The notes beneath the pieces were generated by a model that did no database searches, was not told where the DNA came from, and saw only the letters and a program-made list of their open reading frames with translations. Shown piece by piece: positions 10,000-21,719 of a stretch of DNA of 64,000 nucleotides. The DNA is from Strigamia acuminata (Eukaryota > Arthropoda > Chilopoda > Geophilomorpha > Linotaeniidae): the NCBI GenBank assembly GCA_949358305.1, contig OX442318.1:1040501-1104500 (forward strand). The letters run 5' to 3'. The position numbers and the translations under genes were made by a program. How positions within the stretch are numbered: the stretch's first letter is position 1; each line of letters begins with the position of its first letter.

Positions 10000-12900
10000 T
10001 TAAATGAAATATTCAACGAGTGCAAATGTAAAGAGACCCGTAAAAATCCCAACGATTGATCCAATTTGACAAAGCAATTTTACAATGTCAAGTTTTTCTT
10101 CTTCTGCAATTTTTTCTCGAATGTTGTTGCCAATAATAAATTTGTAAAAGACCAATCTACTATAATATGATACTTGTATTACTGAAGATAGGAACATTGT
10201 TTCTTCACAGGGTGATGGGCAGTCACAGTGTTTGCGAGGATCTGTCTTCAGTTGAGTCTCCAAATACATTTTAAAAGTCTTTTCGGCCGTTTCTTTGGTC
10301 AGGCAGAAAGGTAGATCACTCGTTTCCATAAATGGTAATCTAATAGTAGGACAAATTTTATATAAATATATACAGGAGTAAAATCTTGTTTGAAAATCAT
10401 TTTGGGCAAATTTTTATTTAAGAAAAATTGTTTTTTCATAATCTGTGCTTGATTAGACAGTCTAGTTTCTAATGGTTTCTAATTGGATTTTGTTTTTCTC
10501 GCCTCTCTTCGTTCTGTTTTCCATTATCATGATCTTGGGATATATATTTATATAAATTCCACATAATACAATTGTGGAATTTTTTCCCCAATCTAGAGCT
10601 TTCATGCTGACCTTTTTGTTTTAATGTGGGGTTTTAAACTTGTTTATTTGGGGGGGGGGGTTGTTTAAGTAAACTTATATTATTTGAACATGAGTTTCTT
10701 TTTTGCTATATTTTGTATTAATAATTAGATGTATTTCGTGGTGGCCATCCAGGTCCGGGACCTACGACTACAATCAAATGTGGGAATAAAAATTTATAAA
10801 TAAATAAATCCAAGAGGTTGGGTTACCAAAAAAGTTGTCCCATAGATCGCAACCAAGGAAATTTCTTAAATTTGTAATAGCTATTAGAAAAATAAATATT
10901 TCTACGGAACCAGACTTTATTACAATCCTGTATTTGCCATGTATACAGACTCCTTAGAGTTGTGAGTACCAGGTTAACTTTGTGATACTTGTGTACTGAA
11001 AATACATACTTGCAATTGAATGGTTGAAGGTCTAGCTTGGCTCTATAGCACCTTTCTTCACATTCTGAAACTGCATCATTTGCCGCACAAGGGTTTTTTG
11101 GAGTGTTTATTCGAACCAACTGAAAGGAATAAACTTACAAATACCATACCATAGATACAGGGTTTCCCAAACGGTGAGGCGGGCCTCACTAGTGGGGCGC
11201 GAGCTCATTATTGGTGGGGCACACCCATCATACATGCCTAAATAAAACAAGCTTATTTTGCAAACTTTCATACATTTTTAACCAAAATTATATAAAATTA
11301 TATAAAAAATTATACACAGTTTTATGCAAATTTATATTAAAATTTCTTTTTTTTCTTTTTAGTAGTATATTTTTTAAAAATATAATGCACTGTTAGATGA
11401 AGTGGGGCGCAGAAGATCGCCTTGCTTAAAAAGTGGGGCGCGATGCTAAAAAGTTTGGGAACCCCTGCCATAGAAGATAGTTTTACTACAGGTGTTACCG
11501 TTTTACGAGCAATGTAAATGTTAAAAGAACCCACATTGGGCATGTAAACTATGTATTTCGGATGTAGAAATTGGTTCTGTGGTAGAATGAAGCTCTGGAA
11601 TGAATGAAATAAACAAAATAAGCAACCGAATAAGAATTAAAACCATCACAAGATCTCACTGCTTCATTCACATTCCATTTGTATTTGATTGGTTTTTGAT
11701 AATGATCAAAATATAAAAAGTTTTTTCTCAATACATACTTCAGATCAACTGTAAAGATTGAAAAGTGAGAAGAAAATAGTGTTTTGTATTTATTTTTACT
11801 TTTCTTAAATTCAGTGCAGATTCCGAATACAGTTGACACAGCCGACACATTGGCGGAAAATATGTCAAATATCTCTTTTTTTTCCTTAAGGTATCTCTAT
11901 AAAAACAACTATTTGTAATTGAAAGTAAAGTGCTGGGCTTGGGTGCCATCAGGATTGTTTGAAAGGAGGTACACACTGCCTAACATAAACTAAAATTATC
12001 TTACGCTAGGTTTACTTTTCACGCAAGTGCTGGCACCCAACATTTGTCACCGAATATGAAATTTAATTAATAATTTTGTTACTTCGTGGTCTTCCTTATG
12101 AAGTTCAAAATTCGAAGAGGCGTTCCATAATTTCAGAGGATTATTGGCAAATTCAGTTGACGGATAAAAAAGCTTGTAATGACGAACATCCTCGTGTAGT
12201 TGTTCAGCTAATTTTTCCTTGGCTGTTACTATTTTTTGAGATTCACGGCAATGGACAATGAGTGGAAAATGAATAATTTTGTCTCGTTTCAGTTCAACTG
12301 TTTTGACGATTGGACAATCAAAATAAGTATCGATCGAAGTGTAAACTAGGTAAATGGAGATGAAAGATAGGAGAAGTAATACGACGTTTTTCAGTTTATT
12401 TTTTTCTTGTGTCTTTTGCTCATTTTCTTGGATTACTCGAATTATTTCTTGCAACCTGTTCTTGGCTTTCCTTCTTTTTTTGAATTTGATGAACGGTAAT
12501 TTGCAGCAGTGAACAAATATTTCGACGAGTGTCAAACAAGACATTCCGAAGTAGAGTCCGATGTTTCCGCCAATGTCGCACAGCAAAGAGATTATGTCGT
12601 AAGAAAATTGTTCTTGCAATGTCCGAACGTAATTATTCACAACAGCAACATCGAGGATATTTTCAGAATAGGGTATTATTTCAAAAGATGTGCTGAGTTG
12701 TGTCACATCGCATAAATTAGGACATTCGCACAGCTCTATTGCGTCGTTGTGGTAAAGTGGTTGCATCCACTTCAGGTGTTGATCTCTTAAAACCTCTTCC
12801 TTGCATTCTGGTAGTTTCCTTGCATCGTAAAATGGATATCTAAGATTTAGAATGAAAAGAAAATTTAAGCAGTGCACAAACTTGAGCCAGTTATGCTAAA

Positions 12901-15482
12901 TGGGCTATATTTATTGGCGCACTATTTATTCTTCCTTTTTTACTAAAAATAATTTAATTCTACACTACTTTTTTGTGCACTGTTTACTCTTTTTTCCACA
13001 CTTAGAATTACGTAGGGATCGTCCATAAATTACGTAACGCAGAATTTTCGATTTTTAGACCCGTTCACCCCCTCTGTAACATAGTCATAACAAATTCTCA
13101 AACCCTCACCCCCTAATTACGTAACAAAACTGAAATCGCTTCCCCCCAAATTTTCAAAACTCATAAAAAATGCTTATATTTTTGTTATTAAATTTGAAAC
13201 TTCCCTCTACCAAAGTAATGACCCGTAACATAATTTGAAACCCTTCCCCCCCCCCCCCTTGGTGCATTACATAACTTATGGACGGCCCCTTAATTCCATA
13301 CTAATTTTTTTCCGACTAGTTTAATTTTTTTACACTACAAATTACCTATTTCTGCACTAATTGTGCCAACTGTGCCTTTTTGATTTTAGATGGCCTACCT
13401 CGTTTTCTTTTCTACGCGAGAGGAATGTTTTTGCCTTCTCAGCGCACTACAAACAGACACTCAGTAATGGCTATGACCATGATGTGCTTACTCCACCATA
13501 ACTCTCCATTTCTTGACGAATAAGACTTTGGCTACATCGAATTTCTCATCTGAGTGTGCAAGTTGCAAAGTGACAATATCCGAATGCACCTCAGTCTGAA
13601 TTTTTTTATTCCCAATCAGCTTTAGTTTTTTGTCAACAGTGCAAATCACGTAGGCCCAGCTATAAATTCTAATTGTTTTAGGTTTGAAGACGTCATGACA
13701 AGCGTCGATGATGGCAAAAAAAACTCTCACTGTCACTATTGCCGTCTGCATGAATTGCAAATCTTCCCTAAGAAATCCGTCCTGTTGTCCAAGCCCAATG
13801 ATTGGCTCACCATCTTCTTCAGCACGAATTGTATTTAGATAGATGGCATTTTTATATGTAAATGGTGCAGAAAACGTTCATAAAACGTCACCACTACCAA
13901 TCAAACGTCACCCGGACGGTTTTTTAATTAATGTGGAATTAAGTTGTCTTACATGTGAAAAAAAGAATAAATAGTGGGGGGGGAGGTAGTGCGGAATTAA
14001 ATTATTTTTAGTGAAAACTGAAGAATTAATATTGTATAACTAATTTGTAGAGATGTTAAATAAGTGATAAATCATAGACAAAAAAAATTTGAATGACTAC
14101 AGATAATGTACCTGCAAGTAATTTTTTTTAGGAGGCAAGGATACAAACAACCGTGTAAATTGTTATCGCAAGGATTTCTCTTCGTGTTGAGGAAGTGATA
14201 CTGAAAGACAATTTATGGAAGTTTCAAGAATACTATTTTGTGTGATAATGATTTCAAGAGAAGTCTGGAACAAGTTGCGTATTTTGGATACCCAAAGTTA
14301 CAATATTTGTATTGAAATTTAGTGCAAATGTGTGCTAGGAGCCTCAAAATGTTGAAAAAAAACTGGCACATGTCAATTTGGAATGAATCAATTCGGCGCA
14401 TTCACATTTTACAGGAATGACAAAAATATTCTATTCTTTTTTTTTAATATTTTCTGTTTTTTTTATTTATTTAAAAAAAAATTTCACCGTTTACTTACTT
14501 TCTCCAAACTGGTTTTAGCAGTATGTCTTGTTGCTGTCAAATTTCCTAGATGTCTGTCAATACGGTTTGCTTTCAGTAGCAAAGATGTCCCGTCACCGAG
14601 GCTGTAAGCATGATGCTTCAATGGTGAAGGATCTATTAGTACCTGAAAAATGTAAAAAAAAAAAAAAAGAGTCTAACAGTTTGTACAGGTCACAAATTTT
14701 ATAACTTTAGCAACATTTAAAAACTTACCTTAACAACATGGCATCCTATGGGGAATTTTAGTCTGATCACCATCTTGAAATTAAAATTTCCATATGGGAG
14801 CCGCAATGCTAAACAAAATTGAATTCAGAAATAATGAATATATGTTTGGTAAATTTTTGTTTTTACTTACGACTTGAAACTTGAGCAGTAGGTTGCATAA
14901 TGTTCTCGTAATTTTGAATTGTCAGATTAATGCGTGATTTTCCCTGAAAAGAATTGCTCATGTATTTTTAAAAAGAAGGAAAGGGGAATGGAGCTTTACC
15001 ATTGCAAAGTGCGCATCAGTTATGTAGCTAGGTATACTTAGATATTTTAAAATGTCAGTTAATTTAGATTTTCCAATATTTTTCAACAAAGTGTTTGAAT
15101 AATAATCAGGACATGGTTCATTCTTGCTTTTCTTTTCAAACACTTTTGCAGCATAATCAATAAGTTCCTGTGTTGTCTTTGGGAAAATGTAAATGTATGG
15201 GAAAATACCATGCGTTGTTTCAATGAAGTGCGCATTGACTATTGTCGGTTCATCCACGTAATGTGATATCCGATCTGCGATTTGGTAAACACACAATGCC
15301 AAATTGACAACGAGTAATGTGAAAGAAAGATAACGAGTTCTTTTTTTCTTTTTTGAAATGTTTTTCAGTGATTTGACGAATGCTGGTACCTCCGATTGCT
15401 CAGCCATGACAGTGCCAACAGTGTGTTGCAGTCTTCTTCTTCTTAGTCGCTGAATTAGACGATGTGGTTGGATCCAAGGCAT
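10000..15482 (-). CDS. Tandem two-unit DEG/ENaC channel (complete, 785 aa)
   Basis: Eleven exons keep one frame: 15482-15000, 14943-14871, 14808-14729, 14642-14499, 14200-14112, 12839-12083, 11896-11800, 11748-11660, 11594-11499, 11119-11010, 10339-10000 (2358 nt with stop). All borders are AG/GT. Unit 1: TM1 at about 51-69, cysteine exon RNPCDNNLHGCLYPC, the CECPNLCD motif, and TM2 with GGNIGLYFGMSCLTLVEIF, whose GMS fits the G-x-S selectivity filter. A linker of about 45 basic residues follows, then unit 2: TM1 at about 441-460 (NVVLLLLSFISIYLVYTSI), FGICTEF, KNPCAANDAVSECEERC, HCDCPSPCEE, and TM2 GSIVGIFTGLFTFALVEYFI, which ends the protein. The 757-nt exon 6 carries TM2 of unit 1 and TM1 of unit 2 without interruption, so the fusion is not an exon-joining artefact. 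Unit 2 has GLF where G-x-S is expected. Family members form trimeric Na+ channels; the ligand here is unknown. Confidence 0.85.
11158..11467. mobile_element. hAT-like MITE in channel intron 9
   Basis: 310 bp beginning CAGGGTTTCCCAAACGGTGA and ending AAGTTTGGGAACCCCTG. Flanks CATAGATA and CCATAGAA suggest a decayed 8-bp duplication. It accounts for nearly all of the extra length of this intron. A second copy is at 1765-2066. Confidence 0.65.
13015..13289. mobile_element. MITE with GTCCATAA inverted repeats
   Basis: The ends are GGGATCGTCCATAAATTACG and, reversed, GGGGCCGTCCATAAGTTATG. The interior is AT-rich with C-runs and has no ORF. It lies in the intron between exons 5 and 6 of the tandem channel gene. 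Confidence 0.6.
13488..13877 (-). other. Unidentified open frame inside channel intron 5
   Basis: An open frame of about 130 codons on the same strand as the host gene, ending KKWRVMVE at a stop at 13488. It contains EEDGEPIIGLGQQDGFLRED and FFAIIDACHDVFKP. The composition looks protein-like (mixed hydrophobic and charged, not low-complexity), but no family is recognised, no good splice acceptor is seen, and its first in-frame ATG is internal. It could be a retrocopy fragment, a relic exon or chance. It is outside the phase-consistent channel model. Confidence 0.3.
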
Positions 15483-17081
15483 ATTTTACTTTTCCGTATT
15501 TGTTGTTTACAGAAACACGTAAAACTGAGTTAATATAAACTTTGAACGTACCTAGTGGTGGGTGTTACCAAGAACGTAATTTATGATCAGTTTCTTTTAA
15601 TTTATCGCTGCCTAGAAAAGAAACCATAAAATTCAATTTTTGTTTCACTAAGCAGAGTCAGGTTATTAAATGACTGACTATAAATGCCAACCTGCACCAA
15701 GTGCAATAAATTTCATTAGAAATGAAATAAAATTTCAGCAATTTAATGTCTTTAATTTCAATCGATATCTCTACTTCTTGCTTTCTGCTAAACGTATAAA
15801 TCTTTTTTAAGTGAAAGTCAACATATAGAGTTTTAGTTCTTTTATATGATGTCAAGTAGCTTCATGTTTGCACCGTAAAAACCAATATTTATTCCCAGGC
15901 TCGCATGGTTTCATTTTACTCAAAATGATGTGCAACATGACTTTTTTTTAAACAAAATTAACAGTATGCACAAATTACCAGTTGATTAAGTTAACATACA
16001 AAACATCTAGCGAATTGCAATTTACCACTTTTGTTTCAGCGAATTGCTATTAAACAGAGAATAATTTTCAAGCGTGTGGAAATAGAAAATATTTCATCGA
16101 CTGTGGACACAAGCTGTGGACATAGACAAAACTTCACCGGATGGGGACACAGAAAATATTTCACCAACTTCATCAAAATTCACCGTCCATCACTTCCAAG
16201 AAATTAAGGAAATTGAAAATGATGAATGGTGAATTTTTTCAATAATTTAAAAGACATTAAACAACATTAACACGTGTGATTTATTATGCAGACGAAATTG
16301 AACGAGTTAAGGCTATTTTACAATGCTGCAAAACGACCAGTGAAGTGAATTTGGAATTGAAAATTTTCTATTCACTTTCTAAATAATCTACGATTTTCTG
16401 GGTACAACAATTTGCAGCATTGTAAACTATAACCTTTAGGCTGAAATGTGACTTACCAAATTAGGGAATTGTAATATTTTCCGAGGTGTGGGTTTTGCGT
16501 GCTGCTTCGAGAAGAGTACAGATGACGTCTGGTGCAGTTTATGTTTGAAATTTACATTTAGAACGTTTCATTTCAGTGTTTTTAAATTTTCTCACCAGGT
16601 GTTTGCAAAATTTTTAAGATTCTGTAATATCAGCATTTGGGTGTTTGTTTCTGGATATAGGGTTCAAGGTTAGAGATGTGTGGGCCAAATTGTTAAGAGA
16701 CTACGTACCTAAGGTGGTTAAATGTTAACCCAGTAAACAAACGTTAAAAGAATAAAAAGCAATAAATAAATAAGAGAAGTTTACTTCTCTCTTTGCAGGT
16801 TCCAAATCAATATTTAGAATACAAAAATAAAACGGTTTGCATTTTGATTACATCAAAGAAACATTTATTCATGAATTTCATTGAATTTTATTTTGATATA
16901 GTCAATATGTAAGCACAACTGCAAGACAGGGACAGACACGTGGAAAAATAGGTCAAAAGGACAAATGTTGAAGCACCTTGCGTGAAATAATGAATGACTT
17001 GTGGCCTTCTGGTGATAGATGGGAAGTTGTTATGAGTATCTCAGTTTTGTGGGTAATAAAACCTAAAATAACACTTTATAG
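15483..17081. other. 5' flank of the tandem channel gene
   Basis: Sequence at about 15490-15850 and 16800-16900 is shared with the flank of copy 4 (19560-19970), so the promoter region was duplicated with the gene. On the minus strand TTTATATTAACTCAG lies about 50-60 bp upstream of the ATG, a possible TATA/initiator. Inverted repeats GGCTATTTTACAATGCTGCA and TGCAGCATTGTAAACTATAA bound a likely small MITE at 16307-16438. No gene is supported. Confidence 0.45.
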
Positions 17082-17804
17082 TGTGAGATTAGACCATGTG
17101 ATATTGCAAAGTATTTAGTTCCACCACTAGATGCATTGTATGTACGGCGACACCTGGCGCACGGCGTTGTCTTAAGCTTATGTAACACCTGAATAAAGTT
17201 CACTTTGTTACAGTGTTGCACACATAACACTTGTTCTCTTATTTATGGAACTCGCTACACGACAGACGGACGCCATTAGGGCATGGAAATGCCTAAACAG
17301 CGCCGAACACAAGAGACTGTATTAATGGTTTATGGCCTTTATTCAGTGTCTAGGGGTCAGAATCTCATGCCTCTCCTATTGCTACCGCTGCATTGCTGCA
17401 GCAGACCTGCGACCACACGCGGCACATGTGGTTAGGGTTAACCAGTTGTGCAGCATGGTCGGATAGCTGTTCGTTCAGCCCATGAATTCCTCACGGTACA
17501 GGGACTGACAGACCGGTCAAGACCCTGAGCCATAGTGACTATGGTGATCAAGTGTGGAACAGCAAGGTGTTAACCAGAGCGGCTCCCAAGTAACTCTGGG
17601 CTACTTGTGGTAACAGAATGTTTTCATACCGCAACTCTGAGATGTTGGCCCTTTTATAGTCCACTCTTGCACCATGGGTACGAGAGTAATTTCTCACATT
17701 GGTGGTGGGATTAGTGACAGGATATGACGTCATCCGGGTCACTACTCCTCAACCGTCAATGCCACCTTGCGAGGTAGGGTTGCAGTGGCTGTGTATCGGT
17801 CACA
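17082..17804 (-). mobile_element. Solo LTR of a Gypsy/BEL-type retrotransposon
   Basis: 723 bp beginning TGTGAGATTAG and ending CGGTCACA (TG...CA, inverted TGTGA/TCACA). It has a perfect 4-bp duplication ATAG at 17078-17081 and 17805-17808. On the minus strand CTATAAAAGGGCC followed by a TCAG initiator lies near 17660, and AATAAA near 17340, fitting U3-R-U5 order on that strand. No internal region or second LTR is present. Confidence 0.65.
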
Positions 17805-18170
17805 ATAGTTGAGATTTTCTTATTTGTGTACAAGCCCCAATACTGATTTAATAATCTGGAACAAAATATAACAGATGGAGTTCTAGATAATTGAATAGAA
17901 CAACTTCTTTGATGCTTTTACTGAGTAACCTTTCATTGTGAAAAGTTTGCTCGTCTTTGCTGGAGGTGTGTTCGTAATTACTAGAGGTATTAAATTGGTT
18001 TTTATCCATTTATTTGCTGTTTTTGGCAATACAGCTTTAAAATAACAGTAACTTTTCAGTATTAATTTCATTAATTTTTATTAATCAAACATTTTTATTT
18101 TATTCATTCGCCACACATTAGGTTATGACCCTGTTTCAGTTTTCAATTTCTGTCACTAAGAAAATCAAAA

Positions 18171-18382
18171 ATGGCGGAATCTGCGTACCACAAAATACGA
18201 AATACTAGACGGAAAGCAACATCATTTACGAGCGAAGGGCTGTCGGTGTAAAGAAATAAACCATTTAAAAACAATGCACGATATTTGAACCTTCTTACCA
18301 ATTTCAGGAGATTGACATGGAGCCGAGCAACTGTGAACTGAAAATTGACGAAAGCGTTGATTTGCCCGCCGACCGACGTTAA
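18171..18382 (+). CDS. Possible small two-exon ORF (49 aa)
   Basis: ATG at 18171 opens MAESAYHKIRNTRRK. A TCG/GTGTAA donor at 18245 and TTTCAG acceptor at 18307 would remove 62 nt and continue EIDMEPSNCELKIDESVDLP to a stop at 18382. Both exons are 75 nt and phase 0. After the stop the frame stays open to an AAG/GTAATA donor near 18423, so it could instead be a decayed exon of a longer gene. No family is recognised. Confidence 0.2.
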
Positions 18383-18598
18383 CAAATCGGCCAGACAGAG
18401 GTTGAAAATGTATTTCGGAGAAAGGTAATAACTAACAACATTTAGCAATTCTTACGACATTGATATTGTGATTTATTTCGTTTTTTCAATGATGCTTAAG
18501 GATCTGGGGTCATGAAAACGATAACATGTGGGAACTTTGCAGTCATATGAAATATTCAACGAATCAGGTTATTTGATGACTGACTGTAAATGCCAACC

Positions 18599-19539
18599 TG
18601 CAATATGTTTGGTTGCTTTCAAATGTATTCCATCTTTTTGCGTAGTTTTAAGAAGTGTAGCTTTCAGCAGCAACATCACCCCTTCAGATAAAGCAAAAAC
18701 ATGATACTTTACTGGTGAAGGATCTATTAATGCCTGAAATTTTTAAGAACAAGTCTCAGTTTCGTAACTTTAGCAAAATTACAAACATACAAGAACTATC
18801 ATGTATTCTTCGGGGAATTTTAGTTTGATCACCATCTTGTGATCAGCATTTCAATACGGGAGCCGTAATGCTAATTAACAATAAAGGATTTAGAAATCAT
18901 AATTGTGCATTTATTTCTGTTGGTTTTGCTACTTACGACTTGAAGCTTGAGCAATAGGCTTGATAATGCTGTCGTAACTTTTAATTGTGAGATTAATGCG
19001 TGATTTTCCCTGAAAAGAAATTTCTCAGTTATTGGTAAAAGGAAGGAAAGAGAAATGGAGCCTTACCATTTCAAAGTGCGCGTCAGTTATGTAACTTGGA
19101 ATACTCAAATATTTTGATACATCAAGTAAATTATAAGTTAGATAACTGAAATGTGTTGTACCTGTGCACGCTCTGAGGTAGTCATTTGTGCCACGGATTT
19201 TTGCATCGAAATCAATAAATTCCTGTGTTGTTTGTGGGAAAATATATTAACATATGAGAAAATACCATGCGTTGTTTCAATGAAGTACGCATCGACCGTT
19301 GTCGATTCATCCATGTAATGCCGTATTCGATCTGCAGTTTGGTAAAAACACACTGCCAAATTGACAACAAGTAAGATGAAAAACAGATGGCGAGTAATTC
19401 TTTTTCTTTTGGAAATGTTTTTCAATAATTTGACGAATGCTGGCATCGCCGAATGCTTCGTCATGACAGTATCAACAATGTGCTGTACTCTTATTCTTCT
19501 TAGTCGTTGAATTTGACCAAATGGTTGAAAGACGGGCAT
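18599..19539 (-). pseudogene. DEG/ENaC-type channel, copy 4, decayed
   Basis: Four exons align with the tandem gene: 19539-19067, 19009-18937 (73 nt), 18870-18791 (80 nt) and 18733 to about 18600. Exon 1 holds TM1 but has two extra bases near 19245-19255, shifting the frame; beyond them the expected frame resumes to a normal donor. Exon 3 has an in-frame TGA where the other copies have Gly. Exon 4 breaks off near 18600, about six codons early, and joins sequence matching the flank at 15660-15700. Splice sites are otherwise kept. Frameshift, stop and truncation together indicate a pseudogene. Upstream flank 19560-19970 is shared with the intact gene. Confidence 0.8.
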
Positions 19540-20391
19540 ATTTTTTCCTTCGGTTTGTCCTGTTTAAAGAAATGAACAAAAGTCAATCGATATAAACTAG
19601 CATGTGGTGGGTGTTACCCAGAATGTCATTTACGATCAGTTTGTTTTAATTGATCGCTTTCTTGCAAACAAACCATAAAATGTATTTTTACTTTCAGTGA
19701 GTTGAGTCAGTCTTTTTGTTATTGATTGACAATAAGCGCACAACAACCTTGACCTCGTGCAATGAAGTGTTAAGAAAAAGAAAACAAAATTTCAGAAATT
19801 TAATTTTAATATTTCGTATATATTTATCAAGCTCATTACCATTAGTGGCAATGCAAATTACAACAGAGTATAAACCCCAAATCAATATTTTGAATACAAA
19901 AATAAAACGTTTTGCATTTAGAATGCTTGCAACAAGTAATAGTTTATTCATGAATTTCATTGCATCTTCCCCACCTCTCTCCAAGTCATCCCATGCCCTC
20001 AAAGTCATACTAAGCGCTCCCAAGCCTTTCCAAAACCTCCCACGCCTTTTCACAGCCTCTCGTGCCGTTCAAAGTCATCCCACTACTTGAAACAAACATT
20101 TTTGTATCTTTTTAGCAGCGCCACCTGATGGCAATGACTTGAACTAAAAAATTATTTTTTTGATTTTGTCTTTATATTAGCATCATATGATGGCTATGGG
20201 AGGTCTTGAGATGGCATGAACGAAAGTAGGATGGCTTAGACGGAAGTAGGAAGTCTTGGGAAAAGCGCGGAAGGGTTTGGGACGGCTTAATTGAAGGACA
20301 AAGGGGGGCTTGGTGCCCACATTTTACCACATATTTTACTAAGTTTTTGCACACATTTTCCCAAGTTGGCACCACATTCGCATTCACATTT
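19540..20391. other. Intergenic, flank of copy 4
   Basis: 19560-19970 is duplicated from 15490-16900. From 19970 to 20290 the sequence has imperfect repeats with CCAAGCCTTTCC and CAAAGTCATCCCA themes, then enters the GC-rich satellite at 20392. No gene is seen. Confidence 0.4.
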
Positions 20392-21396
20392 GGGGAGCAT
20401 CCGGGGAGCGTCCGGGGAGAGTCTGGGGAGAGTCCGGGGGGCGTCCGGGGAGAGTCCGGGGAGCCTCCGGGGAGCTTCCGGGGAGCCCCCGGAGAGCGTC
20501 CGGAGAGCCACCGGGGAGCGTCCGGGGAGCGTCCGAGAAGCCTCCGTGGAGCGTCATGGGGAACCTCCGGAGAGCGTCCGGGGAGCCACCGGGGAGCGTC
20601 CGAGAAGCCTCCGTGGAGCGTCCGGGGAGCCTCCGGAGAGCGTCCGGGGAGCTACCGGGGAGTGTCCGGGGAGCGTCCGAGAAGCCTCCGAGGAGCGTCC
20701 GGGGAGAGTCCGGGGAGCCTCCGGGGAGCCTCCGGAGAGCCACCGGGGAGCATCCGGGGAGCGTCCGAGAAGCCTCCGTGGAGCGTCTGGGGAACCTCCG
20801 GAGAGCGTCCGGGGAGCGTCCGGGGAGCCACCGGGGAGCGTCCGGGGAGCGTCCGAGAAGCCTCCGTGGAGCGTCCGGGGAGCCTCCGGAGAGCGTCCGG
20901 GGAGCTACCGGGGAGTGTCCGGGGAGCGTCCGAGAAGCCTCCGGGGAGAGTCCGGGGAGCCTCCGGGGAGCTTCCGGGGAGCCTCCGGAGAGCGTCCGGG
21001 GAGCGTCCGAGAAGCCTCCGTGGAGCGTCTGGGGAACCTCCGGAGAGCGTCCGGGGAGACACCGGGGAGCGTCCGAGAAGCCTCCGTGGAGCGTCCGGGG
21101 AGCCTCCGGGGAGCTAACGGGGAGTGTCCGAGAAGCCTCCGGGGAGCGTCTGGGGAGCCTCCGGAGAGCGTCCGGGGAGCCACCGGGGAGCGTCCGAGAA
21201 GCCTCCGGGGAGCGTCTGGGGAGCCTCCGGAGAGTGTCCGGGGAGCGTCCGAGAAGCCTCCGTGGAGCGTCCGGGGAGCCTCTGGAGAGCGTCCGGGGAG
21301 CGTCGGGGAGCCACCGGGGAGCGTCCGAGAAGCCTCCGGGGAGCGTCTGGGGAGCCTCCGGAGAGCATCCGGGGAGCGTCTGGGGAGCCTCCGGAG
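20392..21396. repeat. GC-rich 11-bp satellite, left block
   Basis: Units of exactly 11 bp: GGGGAGCGTCC, GGGGAGCCTCC, GGAGAGCGTCC, GGGGAGCCACC and GAGAAGCCTCC, alternating irregularly. Because 11 is not a multiple of 3 and the units lack stops, all frames on both strands stay open for long stretches. Base composition contrasts sharply with the AT-rich surroundings. It continues at 27273 after the Copia insertion. Confidence 0.95.
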
Positions 21397-21701
21397 TGTT
21401 GAAATTGCTTGTATACTTGTGTTAATTGCATAGTTCTGCAGCAATGGTGTGGAAAAAGTCCAAAGTAAAAACACAGGTGTTTACAGGTATGAAATCAAAC
21501 ATAGAGTGAGTTTTATTTCTCAAGTCACATGACATGCCCACAGGTATACAACGCCACCTTATGGGAACAAAAGCAAACACACTTGTAAATAGAGCAGCGG
21601 CTATTTGTTTAGCCAAATGCAAAAGATAACAAAAGGTCACGATAAACATACAAAGTGTCACAGCTTGACAATACGATACATTAGCACATAATATCTCAAC
21701 A
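21397..21701 (-). repeat. Copia 3' LTR
   Basis: 305 bp, plus-strand reading TGTTGAAATT...TATCTCAACA, with TG/CA ends and TGTTGA/TCAACA inverted termini. It appears identical to 26968-27272. Confidence 0.95.
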
Positions 21702-21716
21702 ATCGGCCCCCTCGTA
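21702..21716 (-). promoter_or_regulatory. Polypurine tract
   Basis: On the minus strand CGAGGGGGCCGAT immediately precedes the 3' LTR, the place where plus-strand DNA synthesis is primed in LTR elements. Confidence 0.75.
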
Positions 21717-21719
21717 TTA

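Noticed and set aside
20291-21474. Long open frames (up to 380 codons) on both strands, rich in Arg, Pro, Gly, Ser
   Set aside because: All come from the 11-bp GC-rich satellite, which has no stop codon in any frame; the frames overlap on both strands and lack domains.
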